DNA of 64,000 nucleotides from Paramyrothecium sp. XJ0827 (Eukaryota; Ascomycota; Sordariomycetes; Hypocreales; Stachybotryaceae): NCBI GenBank assembly GCA_020881915.1, contig JAJFPB010000005.1, forward strand, positions 558,001-622,000, in the 5' to 3' direction. Positions 55,612 through 64,000 of the stretch are shown in pieces. The notes under the pieces were generated by a model. The model had not been told where the DNA came from. It worked only from the letters and a program-made list of their open reading frames with translations, and did not search any database. The position numbers and the translations under genes are program-made. Every line of letters starts with the position of its first letter. The first letter of the stretch is position 1.

Positions 55612-58600
55612 TTAGAGTCGTGCACCTCTAGCCCTCCAAGCCTCGGCTGCTCCCCCTCTTCCCTTCCTCGCACCAGCCGTCGCTGCCCCAAAGTTGTGCA
55701 GCCGCTCCCCGATCAGATACGCCTCGTCTCGGATACGCGCTGTCCAGCCGTTAAACACCTTGACCAACCGTACTGCGTTGCGCACCAGCAGCGCGCATAG
55801 TACTGCCACAGGATACGCCTGCCGGTAAATTATGGCGAGTCGGGCCGCCTCTGCCGCTTCGTTGGCGACAGGCTGGCCGCTGGCGAAGACGCCGTTCTTG
55901 ATGAGCACTTGCGTGACGACTGGAGGCCCAAGAATAGCGAGCGCGGCAATGGAGAGACCTGGCACGACAAAGGCACGTGTCAGGACACTGATGTTCGGTC
56001 GTAGCCAGCCACGTCGCAGGACGGTGCGGACTGCAACAGCAAGTCGACTCTCCGGAAGAAGGTAAATGATGGCGCGAGCGCCCAACTTCAGATACAGCAG
56101 GCCCAATGTCCAGACCTGCATGACCCTGACGGTATGGCGACCGCTGGCATTCGTCTTGTCCCGTGCTGCCGCGATAGAGGCGGCCGTAGGTGGATTCATA
56201 TACGTGTTGAGCGGTATCGAGAGGTAAAGCTCCAGTACAGCAGCAAGGAGCAGCGGGAATACCACGAGGATGAAAAAGTAGGCATAGAGCAGCTTGGCTG
56301 CGCGAATGCAGGCTGCGGCGACTCGTTCCCCCGCGTGACCCTCTGCACGCTCTCGCTGAGCCGCCTGAACCCAACTCTGCACCTTCGAGTAGAGTCGTTG
56401 GAGGTGGACGAGGCCGTAGGCTGCGGAACCGAGCACATAGATACCGATGCTGAAGGCGTAAATGTCGTTTGTACGGATGTGTTCTGGAATGAGCACCTTG
56501 AAGAGCCTCCTGCCAAATACCAGGGGGACAATCGTAAAGCCTACGCCTGTGACAGCCGCAAAGACCCATATGAACAAAATGAAGAGGAAGATTCGGGCAC
56601 GGAAGTTCGGCGGAAAGTACACCATCTGGTACGACGTAGAGCCGTACAGATCCGAATCGGGTTTGCCGTCCTTGCGATGGTTTCGCTCACTGACAGGCAG
56701 GAAGACTTGCCTTCCTTTTGGAATCTTGATGCGGTCAGATGCGGGAGCGCGTACAAATCGCCCGCTCTTCTCCAGCTGACCAGAGTCGACAAGCCGCGTC
56801 TTCCTCTGCCTCTGAGCTTTGAGCTCCGTTGCGGTGGTTGAGGGGTTTGGCTTGGCATCGCCGCCTTCAAATGTATCCCGCCACGTTTTGGGTATGACAC
56901 GAGTGTCGCCATCATCCAGCTCCAAGAGAAATTTCCGGTAGGAAGGTAGTTCGTGATATGGCGAGTCGGGGGCGAGTCGCAGTGTACCCTCCTCGTCGAT
57001 GCGGCGCTCTCCGAAAAGGAAGTACGTTAAACGTAAACCTCTGGCACATTTGCGGAACCACCAGGTATACATGATTTGAAGTCCATCGCTAGGTTTAAAG
57101 AACTTGACAGCGAGCGGCATCAGGAAGTTGTAGAACAAGAGGTCAACTGGGAATTCTAGGACCGGCTCGTTTGATGAATAGTGAATGGGAAGGACACTGG
57201 AGATGGCGAGGGCAAGGCCCCAGACCACGCCACCCAAGCACACGACAACCAAGGCGCCGTACACAAAGGCAGAAAATAGAATCTTTCTGAGCTGCGTGAC
57301 GAGGTTTCGATCGAGAACATCGCGTATGGGGTGGAATTCGGGATCATCAGGATCTCTGATGAAGTCTGCAACCAGGGATATCAGCAAAGGGAGGTCGCAA
57401 CACATTACACACAGAGACTTACACAAGACGCCAGGCCGCATGATCTTGCGGCACATGGATACGAAGAGAGCGAAGTGAAACATGTAGCCAGTTCCTACAA
57501 ACCAATGGACGAAGACGGAAGTCAACGGGTAGTTGTACGTGAAGAGCATCCGTGACTTGAATGAGGCCCCCTCGAAAAGCGGTAGGAGGGCAGCATCCAG
57601 CAAGAGTCCGCAGTAGAGGGGGAAAACCAGCATTTCGATGCTGATGATGAGAATGACCTTCATGATGCCACTTGCCTGGTGCAGCACGTCGATGATGCTC
57701 GCCTCCCAACCATGGATCACGTTATCGCGAGCGAACGGACTGCCTCGCTTGAGATACATGGCGCCAATGATGAAAATCGTGATGTAGCCGGCGAGAATGG
57801 CCCAGAACCGGTCCAAGCTTGACCAGGAAGCAAGCTCTGGCTTGATTACGGGTGGCGCGTCGTGGACACTTAGGTCAATGACCCACGAACTCGGGTTCAC
57901 AAGCGCTGACCCAACAGCCGCGATTCGTGAGGCCGTAGCTTGAGCCGTCGATGTGATAGTGGTCCAAAGAGCGACGTCTTCAGTGCCCGAACTGCCACTC
58001 AATACCTTTGAGAAACCGCTCTCGACTGCCGTGACAGAGTTGCTGATCCGACCTTTGACGGTATTGAGAGCTTCGTGGCTAATAGCAGAGAAGTTCTGAA
58101 TCTCATTTGCGGAAAGTGGAAAGTCGACGACGTAGCCAAATATTCGCGACCCGGCCCGAATAAAAAGATTCCACGAGGCTTTCCGGACCGACACCACCTC
58201 GGCCGCAATCCTGCCGCCGATGGGCCCGGTAAAGATATCAACCATGTTGACAAGGCACCAGGAACAGAAACCGCCGAGGAGGATCGTGGCATCTTGGACG
58301 AGCTTGGAAAGCTCAAAAAGCATGCGCACGAGGCGGATCGGATTGGCCATGACCCATACAGAAACGCGACCAATATTGTAAGGCAAAAAGGTACATGCGA
58401 AAATGGTGACGGACACAAGGACGGCGCAGAAGATGGCGTTCTGGAAGAGACCGGCAATTGGACCGCGCATGCCAATGAGCTCCATGACACCTTCGAAATC
58501 TTCCATGTCTTCAACCGCCTCCTGGTCAAGAACAGGGCCAGGTTCGCCGTCAACGTCATCCGCATTGTCGACTTCACCTTCCTCGGCTGCGTCAGCGAGC

Positions 58601-60798
58601 GGCTCGTCAACCCAACCATCATCATGAGCGTCGTCTCCGGCAGCTAGTTCGTTGTCACTGTCGGCATCGTTGTCAGCGACCTGGTGTTCATCGAGATTTC
58701 CCCACATGAAATTCGTGACCCGGCCGACCAGGTCAGCTGGTTCCTCGGGGCCGGCCCGTTCTTCGCCCAATCCGTGCTCGACAACCTGCGCAGACGGGAC
58801 AGTCAATCCGGCTGTGGGATTGATTTCGTTCGGCTCCACTACACGGATGTCCTCGACACGGATCTCATTGGGCAGAGTTGGAGACGGTGTGTTAGCATTG
58901 ACTTCCGGCTCACTGAACGTGTCTGCGGCTGTGGATGCCTCTGCGGGTGCAACTGGATCATTGGCTGATGGCTTTGCATCGTCGCTGACGAAAAGCGAGC
59001 CCTCATTGTTAGACTCTTGCGGCAAACCTGCAAAGGACCAGCTGTTGTTGGCAAGCGGGTTGACGGAACTTGTCCTCAAGGGGCCATCTGACAACGCTCG
59101 GGATCTGGACGGTCCCGTTGAAAACTCAGCATGGAACGAAGGGGAAGGTGACATGGCTTCTGACGACGGGGGCAACCACTCCCTTTCCTTTCCTTTGCCC
59201 TCTCCAGAGGTGGTGGATTCATGCGCGTTGTTTTGAGACAGCTCACTGGAAGTTGGAGTAAAAGCTGCGCTGGAAGAACCCTCCTCGGTCGAGTCACGGC
59301 TTCCGGGCCGTGGTTGGAGAGGCGGAGGGACGAGCCCAGCCAGGCGTCTGAGATTGACGCGCTCTCGTTCCTTGAAGGTCATTTCAATCCAGTAGTCGAG
59401 CTTCTCTCGAAGCCCTTCACGCTCGGCTATTTCGACGATTCTGTCGGGATCGCCGTCAGCTTGGCGGTAGATACGTAGGTAATCAACCACGCTTGCTCGA
59501 TCGTCAGTGCTACCGCTTGCAGTTCCAAACGTCGGGTTTATGCGGCTGCTGTTGAGTCGACGGTACGCAGATCTTCCATCCATGTCCATGTCCGTGTCCG
59601 TATGCGCATCTACACCCGTTCGTTGCCCCTGATCTGCCTCGCCGTTTCCAGTTTGAGTTTCCGCATCGTTCCCGGGTTGTGGAAGGGGGGCATCTGCAGC
59701 TTGGTTTCCCTCAGGATTAACGTCTCCGTCGTCCAGAGTCTCCTCGTCCGATTCGGCGTTCAACTCGCCCAGGAATTCCAGCTCGTGCCGCTGCTGGGCT
59801 TCAGCTGGCACAGCTTCCGGCACTGGAGGCGCTTCCTCAACGGCTGGGAAGGCTGCCCGCATGTTTGCATCAGGTTGTTGCTGGACCACATAATCTCTCA
59901 CCAAGATGATGAGAATAAAGGACACAATCACAAGCACGGTGATCATCTGGCCCTCGAGCACAGATACTAACGTGCGGTGCAAGGTGGGTGTGCGCGCGAC
60001 CCTGCGAAGAAACTCAACGTCGCTGAGGAAAGAGGACGAGGTGGTGGGGTGCTGGGCAGCTGAAACGTTGGCGGCTATCTCGAACTCCATCTCAGATGGA
60101 CTTAGCCGTGTGGGCATGCCGAGTGACGACAGCAGCATACGCAGGATGAAGTCGGATATGTTCTGACCGCTCACACCATCAAGCACAGCCTGGGCAACAG
60201 CAGTCGAAGTCGTTGTCGGATCCAGCAACGGACTGGCTGGGCAGGTTCCGACATCGAGGAGGGTGGACGAGAGGAACTCGGCAGAGGCGGAGGTGCTGTT
60301 GCTTCTCGAGAGTATGGAGGTATTTCCTAGACCCTCATCGCTTATCCAAAACATGAATGACCAAACGGAGCGCATGAAATAGGGCAGCCAGAAGACCCAC
60401 ACGCTGAAGGCCAACGCGGCGCGCAACCAGACAAGGACATTTTGGAAGATGTACTTGAACATGTGCTGCAGGAAGACGTGGACGGGGAGGGACTGCGGCA
60501 TGTCGGGAGCGTAGAGCTTGGTGAAGCGGAACGACGTCTTGCAAAGCTCGCAATATTTTTTCTGCGAGTGGGAAAGCCACTCCATGAGGCATTCCTGATG
60601 AACATATTTGATGCTGCCGCTGCATTTGCAAGGGTAGAAAAGCGGTTCGGTCGCGGTGCCTTCTCCACGACATATGCGACATATGGCCGGGGCGGCATCG
60701 TGGACTTGCGAGGAAACAAGAGGTCGATCATCGGGTCGGGAAAGAGACCGCGAGAGCTCTCTTAGCCTCGGGTGGGAGGTGACGTCGTCGTCGTCCAT
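55612..60798 (-). CDS. DOA10: ERAD RING-CH E3 ubiquitin ligase Doa10/MARCH6 homologue
   Basis: The exon layout is 60798-57423 and 57365-55612, 1709 residues. The ATG at 60798 is used because the open frame further upstream begins at GTG. An N-terminal RING-CH domain shows the C4HC3 pattern: Cys40, Cys43, Cys57, Cys59, His67, Cys70, Cys83 and Cys86. A long acidic, Ser-rich cytosolic loop with many hydrophilic repeats (about 290-830) follows. About 14 hydrophobic segments are spread over the rest, with the conserved TEB4/Doa10 core around FVHWFVGTGYMFHFALFVS and FIRDPDDPEFHP. The protein sits in the ER and inner nuclear membrane and ubiquitinates misfolded or short-lived proteins, including sterol-synthesis enzymes. 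A 57-nt intron (57422-57366, GTAAGT...TTGCAG) is inferred inside an otherwise open frame, because removing it joins GVLY to FIRDPDD as in homologues. Confidence 0.93.
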   Translation of the reverse strand: MDDDDVTSHPRLRELSRSLSRPDDRPLVSSQVHDAAPAICRICRGEGTATEPLFYPCKCSGSIKYVHQECLMEWLSHSQKKYCELCKTSFRFTKLYAPDMPQSLPVHVFLQHMFKYIFQNVLVWLRAALAFSVWVFWLPYFMRSVWSFMFWISDEGLGNTSILSRSNSTSASAEFLSSTLLDVGTCPASPLLDPTTTSTAVAQAVLDGVSGQNISDFILRMLLSSLGMPTRLSPSEMEFEIAANVSAAQHPTTSSSFLSDVEFLRRVARTPTLHRTLVSVLEGQMITVLVIVSFILIILVRDYVVQQQPDANMRAAFPAVEEAPPVPEAVPAEAQQRHELEFLGELNAESDEETLDDGDVNPEGNQAADAPLPQPGNDAETQTGNGEADQGQRTGVDAHTDTDMDMDGRSAYRRLNSSRINPTFGTASGSTDDRASVVDYLRIYRQADGDPDRIVEIAEREGLREKLDYWIEMTFKERERVNLRRLAGLVPPPLQPRPGSRDSTEEGSSSAAFTPTSSELSQNNAHESTTSGEGKGKEREWLPPSSEAMSPSPSFHAEFSTGPSRSRALSDGPLRTSSVNPLANNSWSFAGLPQESNNEGSLFVSDDAKPSANDPVAPAEASTAADTFSEPEVNANTPSPTLPNEIRVEDIRVVEPNEINPTAGLTVPSAQVVEHGLGEERAGPEEPADLVGRVTNFMWGNLDEHQVADNDADSDNELAAGDDAHDDGWVDEPLADAAEEGEVDNADDVDGEPGPVLDQEAVEDMEDFEGVMELIGMRGPIAGLFQNAIFCAVLVSVTIFACTFLPYNIGRVSVWVMANPIRLVRMLFELSKLVQDATILLGGFCSWCLVNMVDIFTGPIGGRIAAEVVSVRKASWNLFIRAGSRIFGYVVDFPLSANEIQNFSAISHEALNTVKGRISNSVTAVESGFSKVLSGSSGTEDVALWTTITSTAQATASRIAAVGSALVNPSSWVIDLSVHDAPPVIKPELASWSSLDRFWAILAGYITIFIIGAMYLKRGSPFARDNVIHGWEASIIDVLHQASGIMKVILIISIEMLVFPLYCGLLLDAALLPLFEGASFKSRMLFTYNYPLTSVFVHWFVGTGYMFHFALFVSMCRKIMRPGVLCKSLCVMCCDLPLLISLVADFIRDPDDPEFHPIRDVLDRNLVTQLRKILFSAFVYGALVVVCLGGVVWGLALAISSVLPIHYSSNEPVLEFPVDLLFYNFLMPLAVKFFKPSDGLQIMYTWWFRKCARGLRLTYFLFGERRIDEEGTLRLAPDSPYHELPSYRKFLLELDDGDTRVIPKTWRDTFEGGDAKPNPSTTATELKAQRQRKTRLVDSGQLEKSGRFVRAPASDRIKIPKGRQVFLPVSERNHRKDGKPDSDLYGSTSYQMVYFPPNFRARIFLFILFIWVFAAVTGVGFTIVPLVFGRRLFKVLIPEHIRTNDIYAFSIGIYVLGSAAYGLVHLQRLYSKVQSWVQAAQRERAEGHAGERVAAACIRAAKLLYAYFFILVVFPLLLAAVLELYLSIPLNTYMNPPTAASIAAARDKTNASGRHTVRVMQVWTLGLLYLKLGARAIIYLLPESRLAVAVRTVLRRGWLRPNISVLTRAFVVPGLSIAALAILGPPVVTQVLIKNGVFASGQPVANEAAEAARLAIIYRQAYPVAVLCALLVRNAVRLVKVFNGWTARIRDEAYLIGERLHNFGAATAGARKGRGGAAEAWRARGARL

Positions 60799-63256
60799 CT
60801 TGAGAGACGACCGGCGCAAAAGTAATCGATCTTTGCCCACGAGGGGGTCGCTATCGGGGCGCGTTGTCGGTCGGAAGCATGGAAGAGAAATTCGACCCGA
60901 GAATCGTACGTATTCAAGTCGAAGTTTCGAGTCTAGATGCGGCGTGTTTCGAGGGCCGACGAGGGGATGTGGAATGTTGCGCTGGCTGGCCGGTAAGGTG
61001 GGAGCCGCGCATGCAATGCCAAGAACAGGAGTCGACCCAATGCGATGGTGTTATCGGAGGTGACAGCTGTTGTGTGCGGGAAGGAAATGGTAAGGAGTTG
61101 CGGTGCGTTGCTCGGAGTTGAAAGCCGGAGATGATTGCGGAGGCTGATACGGATAAGGCTTCAACTCGGTTACTTGTTCCCTAACGTTAGTGAGTGCGCC
61201 ATCAGGAATAAAGAACACGGAGGTCAGGTACCTTGGGTACGGTATTAAACCCCGCTACCGTCTACCGTCTCACAAGCGGTTGTAGTGCGGCAGTACCTTG
61301 AAGTAGCTGACGCTGGTGGCGGGACCATTTCATCGGCTACGTTTGGGGTATTGTTGTGCATGTGGGTTCAGAAGATACTTTAGTGTACCTTGTCGTCAGC
61401 ATAATCCGCTTCCGCTTCCGCTTCCCGCAGAATCGGTTGTTGCCCCTTAGGTACCCGGTCGTTTGGTTGGCATGGCCTTTATTTACCGATACTTGCGTTC
61501 TGTTCACGGCAAACTAGACATCACCTGCGTTTGGACTTGAAAATGGGAGGGATTTGGAGGGTTCACCATGTCGATGGATCTATAACGCGGCTGGATTTCA
61601 CACAGCTGGGGCTGCGTACTACATTCGGTAGCCTGGGGGTAAGGCACCATCATGGCCGAGCTGTGCCAAAGACAGCAGACAAATATTGTAAGACGTTTCA
61701 TATGGTATTGGAGCATCTTAAGCATGCAAGGCAAGGTGCGCAATGCAGGCGTTCCATTCGGAGGCTCGAGGTGGCCGCGCAGCAGAGGGTTGTCATTGGT
61801 GCATGCATTGGTGCATGCGTCGTCCCATTATGGCTTACTTGATGGAGTCGCAGATGCTCGGAATGATTCACTCGAGACAGCAGCGAGATGACATTACATG
61901 ACCCTGACATGGCTCCCCACAACTTCAACCAAGTGCTATGAATATCCACCTCAGCGACGGGGCCAGGCCTTGCATACCTGCGCGTTCGCGCGATGTCAAA
62001 AGAAGCTTTAGTTGGGCCACTACTCTATCAGACTTGTTGTGGCTGATGTCATGACGCTGGACCGAGCACATGCAAATTGAAACCGCCTCCAGTCCATGAG
62101 ATAGCCGCTTGGGCGGGTCGCTGGTGCTTTGCACAATTTGAACGAAATGTAATCGGCGAATGATGATGACTGGAGTGAACCGGAAGAGAGTCGGAGACCC
62201 CATGTAACGAAGAAAACCCTTTCTTCACCGACCGGCTCACCGTTCACCACATGGTTGGACGTGCTTTCCATATGCAGTTCGCAGCAGCAGAGCGTCGACA
62301 GTGTCCGTCCCAAGATTGGATGAGTGCAAGATGTGTCGGTCTGCGCTGGGCGCAACCAATAAACAGCGTTTCCAGCTGTCTGAGCCATGCTTGCAGGCAG
62401 GCGGGCTGTCGTAAAAGGATCGGACTGAGAAAGCCGGTTTCCAGCCAGCCAACCAACCGTGAGTGAGTCTCGATGACGTCGCAATGCCCTCGATGCAGCC
62501 ACCCAGGAGAGGACATGGGGCTTGGGAGTGGAACGGAGCTCACCTCACATGCAGGATGAGATAAGGGCCAGGCCGAGGGTGAAAAATAGGCAAGCAAGAG
62601 AAACAAAAACCATACCGTCACCGGGAATTGGTAGATGCCCTGCCTTCTTGTCTTTCCCTATTCCATCGTCGTCTTGGTCAAGCTGCCAGGGAGTAAAGAA
62701 GCAGAGATCCAAGCTTTATTTACGGGTACTTTGTGATAAGGTAGAGTACGAAACACGCCGCAGTTTGCTTGTGCTGAACTGACGCAGACACCCACAGCGG
62801 AGCGGTCCAGAAGCCAGCCACTGGGAAGCGAACCACCTCCAGCGCCAGTAAAGCTTCTAATCAACCCCGGAGCCTACAATAAACTACATCATTCTTCCAA
62901 CCGTTCGTGTCGCAGGTTGCTCCCATCTTGCTCCACGTCTGCACTAGCCGCCACAAGCACCCTTGTCTAGTACGACAAAAAGCAAGTGTATTTTTTTGCT
63001 TGATCGGATTTGCCGCGGCTCCACTACGACACTGCACGGAGCTTGCGTCCGGCTACGTGATCCTGCCGGCTCGCGACATCATCGTCATCCCAACCTGTTC
63101 TCTTCCGCACGAAATCTCCTCTCCCCTACAACAACGGCCCGTCCTCGCAATTTTCTTTGCGGTGCTTCATTTACTTGACGGAGAACCAGAAGACGACGAC
63201 GACCAACTGCACGACCCGACTGATAGCTGTGACGACATTGTCGCGCCCACCACAAC
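60799..63256. other. Intergenic, divergent promoters
   Basis: 2.5 kb between the divergent Doa10 and right-end genes. It contains GGTACC at 61227 and 61450, further GTACCTT motifs at about 61296 and 61385, and a (CTTCCG)n run at about 61408-61426. The last 350 bp is pyrimidine-rich leader for the right-hand gene. No other gene is supported. Confidence 0.5.
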
Positions 63257-64000
63257 ATGGCAGAGTCGAACGGCTCGCTGAAGGGCTCCAACGGCTCGCT
63301 CAAAGCCGCCAATGGCCACTTGAACGGCCATGCTAATGGAAAGCCCGTCTACCGCTCGAGGCCAGTCAAGAGAGGACCTGGTTTTTTTGGCTGGGCTTTC
63401 GCCGCTGCTGCTAGGTGCGTCCATACTCGGCAGCTAGCCGCTGTGCATTTGCAAAACATTGCGTGAATGAGCACCAACTAACGTTTGCGCTCGGCCAGGC
63501 TCTCCATCTACGCTACCATCGTCACCCTCCTCTTCCGATGCCCGTCCTCGCTGGAAGCCTGCGACGAGACGTCTCCCTTCATCTGCAAATATTACTTCCA
63601 GGCCAAGAACGTCGTTGTCCCACATGTCCAGCCCTACTACGACCAGCACGCCGCACCTTATGTTCACCTCGCGAAGCCATACTATGATGCCGTCGATACT
63701 CGCGTCTTGACCCCCACTCGCCGCTACGCTGTGCAATACGGTACCCCCTGGGTAGACAAGGGCCAGAACTACGCTCGCGCCCAGTGGGAGAAGAATGCCC
63801 AGCCACAGCTGACCAAGGTCCAGTCTGTCGCTCAGGAAAAGTACGACCAAACCATCGCGCCATACGTCAAGCAGGCCAACGGCGCGATTGGTCCCTACTA
63901 CGATATTGCCCGGACGAACACCCTGCAGCTTTACTACGAGTTCCTCGTGCCTGGCTATCAGTTCGTGCAGCCCTACGCCCTGCAGGGATACAACACAGCC
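63257..64000 (+). CDS. Conserved fungal membrane protein with Tyr/Pro-rich repeats (partial, runs off the window)
   Basis: Exon 1 is 63257-63414 and exon 2 starts at 63499 (GTGCGT...GGCCAG, 84-nt intron), giving 220 visible residues; the 3' end lies outside the window. The N-terminus is Asn/Gly/Ser-rich (SNGSLKG repeated). A single hydrophobic helix spans about 42-66 (FFGWAFAAAARLSIYATIVTLL fits within it), followed by three cysteines in about 20 residues (Cys67, Cys74, Cys82). The rest consists of imperfect repeats built on Pro-Tyr-Tyr or Pro-Tyr-Val with spacing of 10-40 residues and a Lys/Gln-rich helix. Homologues in filamentous fungi are often labelled as a hoxa13-like factor, a name I consider misleading because no homeodomain is visible. 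A type II membrane protein of the secretory pathway seems more likely. Confidence 0.75.

Noticed and set aside
60799..60840. Longer Doa10 N-terminus
   Set aside because: The added 14 residues would begin at GTG. The ATG at 60798 has A at -3 and G at +4 and is the natural start.

Overview
The window is nuclear DNA of a filamentous ascomycete (Pezizomycotina, most likely a Sordariomycete). The genes are sparse and on both strands. They carry short 49-183 nt GT..AG introns with CTAAC-like branch points, C-rich third codon positions and long pyrimidine-rich leaders. The product set is typically fungal: a velvet protein, NUDE, a CBM21 phosphatase-1 subunit, Doa10 and acetyl-CoA carboxylase. I see no bacterial-type operon, no CRISPR array and no intact transposon. 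All exon boundaries were set by eye from splice consensus, reading-frame continuity and family expectation.

Layout, left to right. 0-4.1 kb: a long leader and a glycogen-targeting PP1 regulatory subunit (+). 4.1-8.5 kb: non-coding, with a possible gene relic at the end. 8.8-14.9 kb: three minus-strand genes, namely a flavokinase-domain protein that looks catalytically dead, Xaa-Pro aminopeptidase (five exons), and a secreted Asn-glycosylation-rich protein. 15-22.4 kb: mostly empty, except a compact single-domain velvet protein (+). 22.4-27.4 kb: a tightly convergent pair, a CCDC25/NFACT-R homologue (+) and a 1197-residue HeLo-like / pseudokinase / trypsin-like protease fusion (-). 27.4-32 kb: non-coding plus a decayed membrane-protein gene (+). 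32-38 kb: two NAD(P)-binding oxidoreductases (+), mitochondrial BolA3 (+), an intron-containing tRNA-Tyr (-) and a small secreted protein (-). 38.7-45.9 kb: acetyl-CoA carboxylase (-), followed upstream by about 6.6 kb without a convincing gene. 52.5-60.8 kb: NUDE (-) and the Doa10/MARCH6 ubiquitin ligase (-). The right edge cuts a conserved fungal membrane protein (+).

The genes do not form one pathway. Most are single-copy housekeeping functions: glycogen control, fatty-acid synthesis, iron-sulfur delivery, dynein regulation, ER-associated degradation and peptide turnover. The parts most worth pursuing are the three-module HeLo/pseudokinase/protease protein (architecture reminiscent of MLKL and fungal HeLo cell-death proteins, with a GDSG protease end added), a one-nucleotide exon or stwintron-like twin intron in the CCDC25 homologue, loss of the catalytic Glu in the flavokinase-like protein, a very small velvet protein, a possible mitochondrial isoform of Xaa-Pro aminopeptidase, and clusters of the palindrome GGTACC in intergenic DNA.
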